Assembly (NCBI RefSeq): GCF_900114155.1
Contig: NZ_FOSC01000003.1
Span: 236,632-300,631 of the forward strand
DNA: 64,000 nt
Reading direction: 5' to 3'
From: Marinobacter persicus
GTDB taxonomy: Bacteria; Pseudomonadota; Gammaproteobacteria; Pseudomonadales; Oleiphilaceae
Program-made: the position numbers and the translations under genes
Part shown: piece by piece, positions 18,633-26,544 of the stretch
Position numbering within the stretch: the stretch's first letter is position 1
Layout of the letters: each line of letters starts with the position of its first letter
Notes under the pieces: generated by a model
The model's input: the letters and a program-made list of their open reading frames with translations, nothing else
The model's database searches: none
What the model was told of the DNA's origin: nothing

Positions 18633-18670
18633 CTAATGAATCATATTAGTTGCTTTATAGCATAATGCAA
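18633..18670 (-). promoter_or_regulatory. hipBA promoter with overlapping palindromic operator
   Basis: On the minus strand TTGCAT (18665-18670) and TAATAT (18643-18648) are 16 bases apart. The palindrome CTAAT-N7-ATTAG (18633-18649) covers the -10 box, the expected place for HipB autorepression. The operator assignment is inference. Confidence 0.5.
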
Positions 18671-18694
18671 CGGTTGAGATGTTTTGCCCGCAAG

Positions 18695-19858
18695 TTACGC
18701 CAAAGCCTGCTGCAGATCGGCAATGATATCTTCCGCATCCTCCAACCCCACGGACAACCGCAACATGCCCTCACCAATACCCCGCTGTTCCCGCTCTTGC
18801 TGACTCAGCCCGTAATGGCTGGTGGCGCAGGGCTGGCTGACCAGGCTTTCCACGCCGCCGAGGCTGGTGGCCAGCAGGAAGACTTTCAGGTTGTCGGCGA
18901 CATTAGCGGCGGCTTCGCGCCCGCCGGTCACGTCGATGCTAAGCATGCCACCGAAGCCGGTCATTTGCTGTGTGGCCAGTTCGTGGTCGTCAAACGAGGA
19001 CAGGCCCGGGTAGTGCACTTTCGTGACTTTCGGATGCTTCTCCATTGCTCGTGCCACGGCCAGGGCGTTTTCGTTGTGCTGGCGGATGCGCACCGGCAGG
19101 GTGCGCAGGCTGCGGGAGAGCAGGGCGGCGGTTTCCGGGGCAAGCAGCTGGCCCAGGTTCTTGCGCCAGGCAGCCACGGGTTCGGCCAGTTGCTGGCTGG
19201 TCATCAGCGCGCCGGCGGTAATGTCGCTGTGCCCCCCTAGGTATTTGCTGGCGCTGTGCAGAGCCAGATCCGCCCCCAGCTCCAGCGGTTTCTGGTTGAT
19301 GGGGCTGGCAAAGGTGTTGTCCACCGCCACCAGCGCGCCGTGTTGGTGGGCGACCTCGGACAGTTTGCCGATATCCAGCAGGCGCATGTTGGGGTTGGCC
19401 GGGGTTTCAAAATACACCAGTTTGCCCGGTGCATTCAGGTGTTCCGCCAGTTCGTTTTGCTGTTCCCGGAACAGAAAAGTAACCGAAATGCCCAGAGCCT
19501 GGCAGTGGTTGATCAGAAACTCCTGGGTACCGCCGTATAAATCGCCCACGCAGACAATGCCCTTCCGGCCATGAGCCAGAAGAGTGGCGGAGATAGCGGC
19601 CATGCCGGAGGCAAATGCCAGCCCGGCTTCGGCATTTTCAAGCCCGGCCAGGCCCTGCTCCAGCTCCTGAATGGTCGGATTGGTGCCCCAGCGGGTGTAA
19701 AGGTTGCCCTCGGTTCGCTTGCCAATGACATCCAGCAGCGCCTGGGTGTTCTCGAACCGGTAGGTGGTGGTGTTGTAAACCGGTGAGTAGGGGCTGCCGT
19801 GCTGGTCCTGGTGGCGGCGGTTGTGGATGATACGGGTGGCGGGGCCTGGGGTGGTCAT
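18695..19858 (-). CDS. Trans-sulfuration family PLP enzyme (cystathionine gamma-synthase / O-succinylhomoserine sulfhydrylase type)
   Basis: 387 residues from the ATG at 19858 (MTTPGPATRIIHNRR), preceded by AGGAAA. Cys/Met metabolism PLP enzymes act on homoserine esters or cystathionine. Seen: YTRWGTNPTIQELE, FASGMAAISATLL, GDLYGGT, VYFETPANPNM, VDNTFASPINQKPLELGAD, the PLP lysine in HSASKYLGGHSDITAG (about residue 200), and the C-terminal SLGGVESLVSQP. These define the family but not the exact substrate. The longer frame to 19942 is unsupported. It is divergent from selD. Confidence 0.85.
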   Translation of the reverse strand: MTTPGPATRIIHNRRHQDQHGSPYSPVYNTTTYRFENTQALLDVIGKRTEGNLYTRWGTNPTIQELEQGLAGLENAEAGLAFASGMAAISATLLAHGRKGIVCVGDLYGGTQEFLINHCQALGISVTFLFREQQNELAEHLNAPGKLVYFETPANPNMRLLDIGKLSEVAHQHGALVAVDNTFASPINQKPLELGADLALHSASKYLGGHSDITAGALMTSQQLAEPVAAWRKNLGQLLAPETAALLSRSLRTLPVRIRQHNENALAVARAMEKHPKVTKVHYPGLSSFDDHELATQQMTGFGGMLSIDVTGGREAAANVADNLKVFLLATSLGGVESLVSQPCATSHYGLSQQEREQRGIGEGMLRLSVGLEDAEDIIADLQQALA

Positions 19859-20031
19859 GGGGTTTCCTGTATTAGTGGGATGCTGACTAATGCTGAGTCT
19901 CAGGGAGCTATTATTCAGTAGCCAGTACCGCAAAACGATCATTCATTGGTTTAAGCTTCTCGCAAGTTGCTCCTATCTGTAAACTTGACCGTATTGTTCA
20001 AGTAATTCCCCAACAAAAGAAGGAACACGCC

Positions 20032-21069
20032 TTGTCCATCAAACTGACCGAGTTCAGCCACGGCGCGGGCTGTGGTTGCAAGATTGCCCCTGATGTTCTT
20101 GACCGCATTCTGCATACCGATGCGCCGGAATTTAAAGACCCCAAGTTGCTGGTGGGCAATTCCAGCCGGGATGATGCGGCCGTGGCGGATGTGGGCAATG
20201 GCCTGGGCATTATCAGCACCACGGATTTTTTCATGCCGGTGGTGGATGACCCGTTTGATTTTGGTCGCATTGCGGCGGCGAATGCCATCAGTGATGTCTA
20301 TGCCATGGGCGGCAAACCGGTGATGGCCATTGCCATTCTTGGCTGGCCTGTGGACAAGCTGGCACCGGAAATCGCCGGGCAGGTGATTGATGGTGGCCGG
20401 GCCGTGTGTGCCGAGGCGGGTATTGCCCTGGCCGGTGGCCACAGTATTGATTCGCCGGAGCCGATTTTCGGGCTGGCGGTGACCGGCCAGGTGCCGGTGG
20501 ACCGCATTGTCCAGAATGACACCGCGCAGCCTGGCGATTTGCTGTACCTCACCAAACCGCTCGGTGTGGGCATCCTCACCAGTGCGTCCAAGAAGGGTAA
20601 GGTGAGCGCTGAAGATCTGGCCGTGGCGGTCAAGAGCATGTCTACCCTGAACAAAGTGGGCGAGGTGTTCTCCGAAATCGACGGCGTGAATGCGATGACG
20701 GATGTGACCGGTTTCGGTCTGGCGGGCCACTTGCTGGAAATTTGTCGTGGCAGTGGGCTGAAAGCGACCGTCAGCCGCAAGGCAGTGCCGGTGTTGCCGA
20801 ATCTGCAGCCCTATATTGATGCCGGCTGCATTCCTGGCGGCACTCATCGCAATGCCCACGCGTTTGGTAATGCCATCTCGGGCATGACCGAAGCAGACAA
20901 GCTGGTGTTCTGTGACCCGCAAACCAGCGGTGGCCTGATGGTGAGTGTGGCGCAAAGCAGCCGCGAAGCGTTCGAGGCGAAAGCCCGCGAGCAGGGTCTG
21001 GAGCTTCAGCCACTCGGCCGCCTTGAAGAAGCAACGGGCGAAGAAAGCCTGGTGTTCATAGAAGACTGA
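20032..21069 (+). CDS. selD: Selenide, water dikinase
   Basis: Makes selenophosphate from selenide and ATP for selenocysteine and/or selenouridine. 345 residues from a TTG start at 20032, which is supported by AGAAGGAA just upstream and by the family N-terminus [16 protein letters not shown]. The catalytic position is Cys14 (equivalent of E. coli Cys17) and Lys17 follows; both are ordinary codons, no selenocysteine. Further marks: [31 protein letters not shown] and [11 protein letters not shown]. No selA, selB or mnmH is in this window, so which pathway it feeds is not shown here. Confidence 0.94.
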   Translation: MSIKLTEFSHGAGCGCKIAPDVLDRILHTDAPEFKDPKLLVGNSSRDDAAVADVGNGLGIISTTDFFMPVVDDPFDFGRIAAANAISDVYAMGGKPVMAIAILGWPVDKLAPEIAGQVIDGGRAVCAEAGIALAGGHSIDSPEPIFGLAVTGQVPVDRIVQNDTAQPGDLLYLTKPLGVGILTSASKKGKVSAEDLAVAVKSMSTLNKVGEVFSEIDGVNAMTDVTGFGLAGHLLEICRGSGLKATVSRKAVPVLPNLQPYIDAGCIPGGTHRNAHAFGNAISGMTEADKLVFCDPQTSGGLMVSVAQSSREAFEAKAREQGLELQPLGRLEEATGEESLVFIED

Positions 21070-21087
21070 GCCGGGTTTTCGTAAAGT

Positions 21088-21123
21088 AAAAGCCGCGTTC
21101 GGATGGCTCCGGCGCGGCTTTTT
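21088..21123 (+). terminator. Rho-independent terminator after selD
   Basis: AAAAGCCGCG (21088-21097) pairs with CGCGGCTTTTT (21113-21123) around a loop; a run of five T follows the stem. It separates selD from the AEC permease gene. Confidence 0.85.
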
Positions 21124-21144
21124 GTGTTTTCAGGGAGAGTGGAA

Positions 21145-22059
21145 ATGCCGGTAGTTGTGCAGGCGTTGTTTCCGGTTTTTGCGTTGATTGTACTCGGCCA
21201 TTTGCTGCGCAGGTGGAATTTCCCGGGTGGCGATTTCTGGCCGCGGGCCGAGCGTTTCACCTATTACGTGCTGTTTCCTGCGATGCTGGTGTTCAAGCTG
21301 GGGCAGGCGCGCCTGCCGGCTTCGGCCTATGGCGACACGGCGCTGTTGATCGGCTCCATGCTGGCGGTGATGACGGTGGTGCTGGTGGTCGCACAATGGT
21401 TCTGGCGTTGGCGCGGGCCAGTATTTTCGTCGGTGTATCAGGGCGCAATTCGTTTCAATTCGTACGTGGGGCTGGCGGCCGGTGGCATGTTGCTGGGCGA
21501 TGAAGGTCTGCAACTCACAGCCATTGCCGTGGCGATCATGGTGCCGCTGCTGAACCTTCTGTGCATCGTGATGTTTGCGCTGGTGGCGGATGAGAGTCGT
21601 ATCGATCCCGGCAGGATGCTTAAGGCCATTGTGACCAACCCGTTGATTGTTGGCTCGGTGTTGGGGGTGCTTTGGGGCTATTTTGAAATCGGCTTCCATC
21701 CGTTGCTTGCCGGTGTGCTGGAGCCGTTGAGCAATCTGGCGTTGCCCATGGGGCTGATGACCGTCGGCGCGGGCCTGCAACTAAGCGCGTTGCGGGGCAG
21801 TGCCACACCGTTTGTGGTGGCCTCGGTCCTGAAGTTGTTGGCTTTTCCGGTAATCACTGCCGGTCTGGCCCTGTTGCTGGGTCTGGAAGGGACACTGGTG
21901 CAGGTGGCGGTGTTGCTGGCAACGCTGCCCACCGCCACCTCGGCCTACATTCTGGCCCGCCAGCTGGGCGGGGATGCGCCACTGATGGCGGGCATCATCA
22001 GCGGGCAAACCTTGCTGGCCATGGTGTCGATTCCGTTACTGCTCAGCGTGTTGTGGTGA
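21145..22059 (+). CDS. AEC-family permease (auxin efflux carrier type)
   Basis: 304 residues, about ten membrane helices in two five-helix halves, the usual AEC shape. The start ATG at 21145 (MPVVVQALFPVFALIVLG) has AGGGAG upstream; an open frame to 21103 runs through the selD terminator and is not used. A polar break with FNSYVGLAAG and PLSNLALPMGLMTVGAGLQ marks the two crossover regions. AEC proteins carry organic acids such as malate or amino acids; the substrate is unknown here. Its 3' end overlaps convergent znuA by 24 bases. Confidence 0.85.
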   Translation: MPVVVQALFPVFALIVLGHLLRRWNFPGGDFWPRAERFTYYVLFPAMLVFKLGQARLPASAYGDTALLIGSMLAVMTVVLVVAQWFWRWRGPVFSSVYQGAIRFNSYVGLAAGGMLLGDEGLQLTAIAVAIMVPLLNLLCIVMFALVADESRIDPGRMLKAIVTNPLIVGSVLGVLWGYFEIGFHPLLAGVLEPLSNLALPMGLMTVGAGLQLSALRGSATPFVVASVLKLLAFPVITAGLALLLGLEGTLVQVAVLLATLPTATSAYILARQLGGDAPLMAGIISGQTLLAMVSIPLLLSVLW

Positions 22060-22986
22060 GCATTTGAGAACCGCATCGGCAATGCTTTGCTGGAAAGCCA
22101 GGTAACCGTCCCGGTTGCTTTCGATGTCCATGGCCAGTGGGTCCCAGGTGCTGAAGGTCACGTTCAGGCCTTCGGTGATGGAGCGCCACCACTGACGGTT
22201 GAATTGTGGCTCGGTCAGCAGGCAGGGCTGGTTGGCCTGTTTCAACTGCTTCTGAACATCGGCAATGTGCCGCGCACCAGGTGAAAGCTCCGGGTTCAGG
22301 GTCAGAACGCCTTTCAGGTTCAGATTGTAGTGCTTGGCGAAACGCTCGAAGGCGTTGTGGTATGAGAACAGGCTGATGTCTTCCAGCGACGCCAGTTGCT
22401 CTTCAATGGCGTGTTCACGTTTTTCCAGGTTTTGCTCAAAACTGGCCAGGTTGCTATCCAGCTGTTGCTGATCAAATTCCTCCAGGCTGCTGAGTTTGGC
22501 GTGAATGTTACGGGCCATTTCCAGTGCCAGTGCGGGGTCCACCCAGATGTGCGGGTCTTCCCCTTCGCCGTGATCGTGGGCATGTTCGTTGTGTTCGTTG
22601 TGGCCATGGTCGTCATGCCCGTGTTCGTTGTGTTTTTCGTGTTTGTCTTCTTCCTCGTCGTCTTTGTCTGCTTTGGTGAAGGCGACCACGCGGCCTTCAA
22701 ATTCCTCGCTGGCCAGCAGGCGCTCCAGGAAGGTTTCCATGTCCGGCCCCACCCAGAAAATGGCATCGGCGTTTTGCAGGGCGCGGCGCTGGGAAGGTTT
22801 CATGCTGTAGTTGTGCGGGCTGGATCCTGGCGGCACCAGGGTGGTGACGTTGGTCTCATCGCCGGCCACGGCTTTGACAAGCAGTTCCAGCGGCTTGATG
22901 GAAGTGACAACGTTGGCGGCCGAGGCCGGCGCTGCGGCAACCAGTGAGCCCAGGCCAAGGGCCAGGGCGGTGGCTTTGATGTTCAT
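22036..22986 (-). CDS. znuA: Periplasmic zinc-binding protein ZnuA
   Basis: Solute-binding component of the ZnuABC zinc importer. 316 residues with a signal peptide (ALALGLGSLVAAAPASA, about 7-23). Seen: a first zinc His in PPGSSPHNYSMKPS, a long His/Asp/Glu-rich loop at about residues 120-150 (many HxH, e.g. HGHDDHGHNEHNEHAHDH), IWVDPALALEM, then YHNAFERFAKHYNL and a late Asp/Glu ligand region. The His-rich loop is the zinc-capturing insert of gamma-proteobacterial ZnuA. znuB, znuC and zur are not adjacent in this window. A Zur-like box lies 25 bases before the start. Confidence 0.92.
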   Translation of the reverse strand: MNIKATALALGLGSLVAAAPASAANVVTSIKPLELLVKAVAGDETNVTTLVPPGSSPHNYSMKPSQRRALQNADAIFWVGPDMETFLERLLASEEFEGRVVAFTKADKDDEEEDKHEKHNEHGHDDHGHNEHNEHAHDHGEGEDPHIWVDPALALEMARNIHAKLSSLEEFDQQQLDSNLASFEQNLEKREHAIEEQLASLEDISLFSYHNAFERFAKHYNLNLKGVLTLNPELSPGARHIADVQKQLKQANQPCLLTEPQFNRQWWRSITEGLNVTFSTWDPLAMDIESNRDGYLAFQQSIADAVLKCSPQHAEQ

Positions 22987-23010
22987 GGTCGAATCCTGTT
23001 GCTTTTAGTG

Positions 23011-23029
23011 AATGTTATAATATTACATT
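23011..23029. promoter_or_regulatory. Zur box upstream of znuA
   Basis: AATGTTATAATATTACATT is a near-palindrome matching the gamma-proteobacterial Zur consensus centred on GTTATAATATAAC. It sits 25-43 bases before the znuA start, over the promoter, so zinc-loaded Zur should repress znuA. The divergent gltX start is 98 bases away. Confidence 0.8.
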
Positions 23030-23126
23030 AGTGGCGGGTGGGAGCAAAACACAATCATGCGAAATCAGGCTATGGCCGCTATAATGGCGCGTTTATCAAC
23101 CGGCCACTTATTTTCAGGATGGTTTC

Positions 23127-24608
23127 ATGACAGTACGCACCCGAATTGCTCCGTCGCCCACTGGCGATCCTCACGTTGGTACCGCCTACGTGGCCCTGTT
23201 CAACCTGTGTTTTGCGCGCCAGCATGGCGGCCAGTTTATTCTGCGCATTGAAGACACCGATCAGGTGCGCAGTACGGCGGAATCCGAGCAGGACATTCTC
23301 AAGGCACTGCGCTGGCTGGGTCTGAACTGGGACGAGGGCCCCGATGTGGGTGGCCCCCACGGCCCGTATCGCCAGTCTGAGCGCAAGCACATGTATGCCC
23401 AGTACGCTGAGGACCTGGTGACCGCCGGGCATGCGTTCTACTGCTTCCGCACCCCCGAAGAGCTGGACGCCATTCGCGAAGAGCGCAAGGCCGCGGGCCA
23501 GAACCCGGGTATCAAGGGCGATCTGGAGTTGCCTGAAGACGAGGTCAAACGCCGGCTGGAGGCGGGCGAGTCCTATGTGATCCGCATGAAAGTGCCGGAC
23601 GAGGGCGTGTGTGAAATCCAGGATATGCTGCGTGGTGTGATCGAGATTGACTGGGCACAGGTGGATTGCCAGATTCTGCTGAAATCCGACGGTATGCCCA
23701 CCTACCACCTGGCCAACGTGGTGGATGATCACCTGATGGGTATCACCCATGTGCTGCGTGGTGAGGAGTGGATCAACTCCGCGCCCAAGCACAAGCTGCT
23801 GTATGAGTATTTTGGCTGGGACATGCCGGAGCTGTGTCACCTGCCGCTGTTGCGTAACCCGGACAAGAGCAAGCTGTCCAAGCGCAAGAACCCCACCAGC
23901 ATCAATTTTTACGAGCGCATGGGCTTTATGCCGGAAGCGGTCACCAACTACCTGGGTCGCATGGGCTGGTCCATGCCGGATGAGCGGGAGAAGTTCACAC
24001 TGGATGAGATGATCGAGAATTTCGACATCCAGCGTGTATCCCTCGGCGGGCCGGTGTTTGATGTGGAGAAGCTGCGCTGGCTGAACGGCCACTGGATTCG
24101 CGAAGAGTTGAGCGATGAGCAGTTCATGGAGCGCATGCACCAGTGGTGGTTCAATCGTGACGATCTGCAGGCACTGGTGCCGCACATCAAGGGCAGGGCA
24201 GAAGTATTCTCGGATGTCGCGCCCATGGCCCAGTTCATGTTCAGCGGCATGCTGGACCTGAAACCGGAGGACTTTGAACACAAAAAGCTGGACGAGTCCC
24301 AGATCAGGCGTGTGCTGCAGTTTACTTTGTGGAAGCTTGAAGCCCAGCGCCACTGGAGCAAGGATACCATCTTTGCCGACATCAAGGCGCTGGCCAAGGC
24401 CATGGACCTGAAGATGGGGGATTTCATGTTCTCGATCTTTGTGGCCATTGCCGGTACGCCCAACTCCTGGTCGGTGATGGACTCCATGGCACTGCTCGGC
24501 CCGGACATGACCCGCTCGCGTTTGCGTTATGCGCTGCAGGTTCTGGGTGGTTTTTCCAAGAAGGAAACCAAGCGGGTGGAGAAGGAATACGCTGCGCTGG
24601 GTGTTTAA
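23127..24608 (+). CDS. gltX: Glutamyl-tRNA synthetase
   Basis: Charges tRNA-Glu with glutamate. 493 residues, normal length. The class I signatures are [16 protein letters not shown] (HIGH region, residues 5-20) and KLSKRKN (KMSKS region, about residue 250), plus [12 protein letters not shown] and [32 protein letters not shown] at 23080-23085 is a likely -10 box. The gene for its substrate, tRNA-Glu, lies 198 bases downstream. GltX is also the classical target of HipA toxins, one of which is encoded 5 kb upstream. Confidence 0.97.
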   Translation: MTVRTRIAPSPTGDPHVGTAYVALFNLCFARQHGGQFILRIEDTDQVRSTAESEQDILKALRWLGLNWDEGPDVGGPHGPYRQSERKHMYAQYAEDLVTAGHAFYCFRTPEELDAIREERKAAGQNPGIKGDLELPEDEVKRRLEAGESYVIRMKVPDEGVCEIQDMLRGVIEIDWAQVDCQILLKSDGMPTYHLANVVDDHLMGITHVLRGEEWINSAPKHKLLYEYFGWDMPELCHLPLLRNPDKSKLSKRKNPTSINFYERMGFMPEAVTNYLGRMGWSMPDEREKFTLDEMIENFDIQRVSLGGPVFDVEKLRWLNGHWIREELSDEQFMERMHQWWFNRDDLQALVPHIKGRAEVFSDVAPMAQFMFSGMLDLKPEDFEHKKLDESQIRRVLQFTLWKLEAQRHWSKDTIFADIKALAKAMDLKMGDFMFSIFVAIAGTPNSWSVMDSMALLGPDMTRSRLRYALQVLGGFSKKETKRVEKEYAALGV

Positions 24609-24681
24609 ACATCAATTTGATCAATGAGTAAGCGGTTTTCCCGGGGCGACCAAAAAAAATGAAAAAAGTGAAAATTAACGG

Positions 24682-24710
24682 TTGACGCCCCGGGGGCAGA
24701 TCCTTAATAT
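24682..24710 (+). promoter_or_regulatory. Strong sigma-70 promoter of the tRNA pair
   Basis: TTGACG (24682-24687) and TAATAT (24705-24710) are 17 bases apart, followed by a GC-rich discriminator (ACGCAGCC) typical of stable-RNA promoters. The first tRNA starts 14 bases downstream of the -10 box. Confidence 0.85.
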
Positions 24711-24723
24711 ACGCAGCCGTTGA

Positions 24724-24799
24724 GGGGCCATAGCTCAGCTGGGAGAGCGCAACACTGGCAGTGTTGAGGTCAGCGGTTCGATCCCGCTTGGCTCCACCA
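24724..24799 (+). tRNA. tRNA-Ala (anticodon GGC)
   Basis: 76 bases including an encoded CCA. Acceptor GGGGCCA pairs with TGGCTCC (one G-T pair). Anticodon stem CAACA/TGTTG encloses the loop CTGGCAG with anticodon GGC. The T loop contains GGTTCGATCC. Confidence 0.97.
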
Positions 24800-24806
24800 A
24801 TTTCTA

Positions 24807-24882
24807 GTCCCCTTCGTCTAGTGGCCTAGGACTCCGCCCTTTCACGGCGGCAACAGGGGTTCGAACCCCCTAGGGGACGCCA
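24807..24882 (+). tRNA. tRNA-Glu (anticodon TTC)
   Basis: 76 bases including an encoded CCA. Acceptor GTCCCCT pairs with AGGGGAC; anticodon stem CCGCC/GGCGG encloses the loop CTTTCAC... read as anticodon TTC; T loop GGTTCGAACC. It follows tRNA-Ala after 7 bases, so both are cut from one precursor. Confidence 0.97.
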
Positions 24883-24918
24883 ATTCGGCTTAGCGGTTTA
24901 GTCCACCGCGAAGCCAAC

Positions 24919-24947
24919 AAAAAAACCGCCTTCGGGCGGTTTTTTTG
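24919..24947 (+). terminator. Terminator after the tRNA pair
   Basis: AAAAAACCGCC, a TTCG tetraloop and GGCGGTTTTTTT form a short, strong intrinsic terminator that could act in both directions, also serving the QueD-like gene that converges here. Confidence 0.92.
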
Positions 24948-25014
24948 TGCCTGAAATTTGAGTCTGTCGTGAAAAGGGCGGGCCCAGGTACGGCCTGCCC
25001 TTGGTACGCATGGC

Positions 25015-25902
25015 CTACCGTTTGGCGATGGCGCCCTTGCCCACGCCTTCAAATGCTTTCACCCGAATGTCGTCCTGCGGGAATTCCACTTTCAGCTTGT
25101 CGGCGATGTGCGCGGCGATGAATTCCACGGTGCTGTCCGTGTCGATCATATACACGCGCTCCTCCGGCAGGGTGAGGGCGAACTCGCCCTGGTTGGCCTC
25201 GTATTCAAAGGTGATGTACAGGTTGCCGTCTTCGCCCACGAACCGGCGTGTCACGTCTTCCTCGGTGCCCACGTAAATGTCCTGCCAGAGCCTGGCCCAG
25301 CGGGTCTCCAGGTCATAATCCCGGTGACCGTTGCGATCAATGCGGATGGGGGAGCGGTGCCCGTGGGCAATGCGCTGGCAGTTGCCCAGGTGCTTTTTCA
25401 GGCCGTGTACATAGTGGTAGTAGGCGCCATCAATTTCTTCTTCGCGCAGGTGGATTTCCACCGAGGTCACGTTGGCGGGCAGTACTGCCTTCAGCTCTTT
25501 TTCCAGCAATTCGGCCACAGCCGAGGGCACTACGGTCTCGGCATTGAGCCAGACAACCGCTTCGTCCGGCGAGCGGTGTTCAATATGGCTGCCATCGGTC
25601 AGGTGCCAGGCGAACGTGTCGGGCGTGTCTTCCTGCCATCTCAGGCCAAGGTAACCCCGTGGTACCACCAGGCGGTGGTCAACCCGCTCGTCGATGACCC
25701 GCTTGATGGTCCGCTTCACATTACTGAAATCGAACACCATGCCCTGTTCGTCCAGCTCGCCGCCGAGTACCACATCGGCAATCCAGCTTTCGCCCACCAG
25801 CCCACGACTGGCGTGCAGGTAGGCGAAATCGATGACGGTCAGGTTGTCGACAAAAAGGTGGTCCATGAAAAGCGTGCCCGGGTTGATGCGTGTGCTTCCC
25901 AT
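25015..25902 (-). CDS. Double-domain 6-pyruvoyl/6-carboxytetrahydropterin synthase family protein (QueD-like)
   Basis: 295 residues, roughly twice the length of ordinary QueD (about 120). Two T-fold halves can be read. The first (residues 15-80) has GELDEQGMVFDFSNVKRTIKRV and DERVDHRLVVP, like the QueD core, but no HGH metal motif. The second (about 155-290) has GNCQRIAHGH, a Cys plus HGH, then a DSTVEFIAAHIADKL and VKAFEGVGKGAIA end. QueD makes 6-carboxytetrahydropterin for queuosine; PTPS relatives make folate or biopterin intermediates. Which reaction this form performs is unknown. An internal ATG at 25866 (MDHLFVDNLT) is an equally plausible start. Confidence 0.75.
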   Translation of the reverse strand: MGSTRINPGTLFMDHLFVDNLTVIDFAYLHASRGLVGESWIADVVLGGELDEQGMVFDFSNVKRTIKRVIDERVDHRLVVPRGYLGLRWQEDTPDTFAWHLTDGSHIEHRSPDEAVVWLNAETVVPSAVAELLEKELKAVLPANVTSVEIHLREEEIDGAYYHYVHGLKKHLGNCQRIAHGHRSPIRIDRNGHRDYDLETRWARLWQDIYVGTEEDVTRRFVGEDGNLYITFEYEANQGEFALTLPEERVYMIDTDSTVEFIAAHIADKLKVEFPQDDIRVKAFEGVGKGAIAKR

Positions 25903-25912
25903 TCTACCAAAG

Positions 25913-26425
25913 TTATTGCCCGGGAGCGCGAATGGGGTCGGGTACGGGGTCAGACCCTGTACCCGACCCCGTGATGTTATGGATCTGCTCCCAGGACTTC
26001 ATGTAGACGTCGGCCTCGTACTCGTAGGGGGAGCGGAAAGGGCTGATGACGAAGTCGAATACCAGGAAGAAGGTACCGATGGACAGCCAGGCAAGGGTGA
26101 GGGAGCTGATGGTGTTGGCCTGCTGTTCCGGGTTGCCGGCGATAAAGCCCTGCAGCAGGCTGATCATGTCCTGGGCCATTACCACCGGGTTGAAGCTGGC
26201 CAGCACCAGCGGCAGCCAGAAGGCCATCATCACCGGGAAAAAACCGTAGGACCACAGCGCCCGGCGTATGAGATAGAAGAACAGCTCCTTGCGATAACGC
26301 TGCCTGACTTCCGGCACCTGCCGGATCTTTTCCAGATAGTTGCGGCGTTCGGCCCACCAGGCGGCAACCTGCGGGGCATCCACGGGGTTGCCGGTTGTGT
26401 CGTTTTTTGCACTTTCTTGTGTCAT
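25913..26425 (-). CDS. Hypothetical membrane protein, two membrane helices
   Basis: 170 residues from the ATG at 26425 (MTQESAKND). A basic, helical N-terminal part (LEKIRQVPEVRQRYRKEL) is followed by two membrane helices (about 65-88, SYGFFPVMMAFWLPLVLAS; and about 110-130, LTLAWLSIGTFFLVFDFVI). I do not recognise a family. An earlier ATG at 26485 falls next to a TATAAT box and inside a direct repeat, so I reject it. The last 16 residues (GTGSDPVPDPIRAPGQ) are encoded by a REP-like hairpin and look like an acquired tail. The downstream QueD-like gene starts 10 bases after the stop. Confidence 0.6.
   Translation of the reverse strand: MTQESAKNDTTGNPVDAPQVAAWWAERRNYLEKIRQVPEVRQRYRKELFFYLIRRALWSYGFFPVMMAFWLPLVLASFNPVVMAQDMISLLQGFIAGNPEQQANTISSLTLAWLSIGTFFLVFDFVISPFRSPYEYEADVYMKSWEQIHNITGSGTGSDPVPDPIRAPGQ
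25934..25970. repeat. REP-like 37-bp hairpin
   Basis: GGGGTCGGGTAC (25934-25945) and GTACCCGACCCC (25959-25970) are perfect 12-base arms; inside them GGGTC-A-GACCC continues the stem after one mismatch. The whole unit folds into an almost perfect hairpin and lies within the 3' end of the hypothetical gene. It resembles REP/MITE elements mobilised by RAYT transposases; only one copy is in this window. Confidence 0.7.
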
Positions 26426-26450
26426 GGGCTGGGCGGCTACCTTGTTTATT

Positions 26451-26491
26451 TTGTTCCGGGCATCATAGTTATTTGTTCCGGGCATTATAAT
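26451..26491. promoter_or_regulatory. Direct repeat and bidirectional -10 box between divergent genes
   Basis: TTGTTCCGGGCAT occurs at 26451-26463 and 26473-26485, a 22-base period (two helical turns). Right after it ATTATAAT (26485-26492) is self-complementary, so TATAAT can serve both the minus-strand hypothetical gene and the plus-strand M16C peptidase. No good -35 boxes were found, suggesting activator dependence. Confidence 0.4.
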
Positions 26492-26544
26492 GAATAGTAC
26501 GTGTTACCCTGTCTTTCTTAAACTTTCAATCACAGGATCTTTTA

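Noticed and set aside
20032..20079. Selenocysteine codon in selD
   Set aside because: The catalytic position is encoded by an ordinary Cys codon; no in-frame TGA.
24724..24882. tRNA pair as attachment site of the island
   Set aside because: The island lies 30 kb away behind putP and no tRNA fragment is repeated at its left edge.
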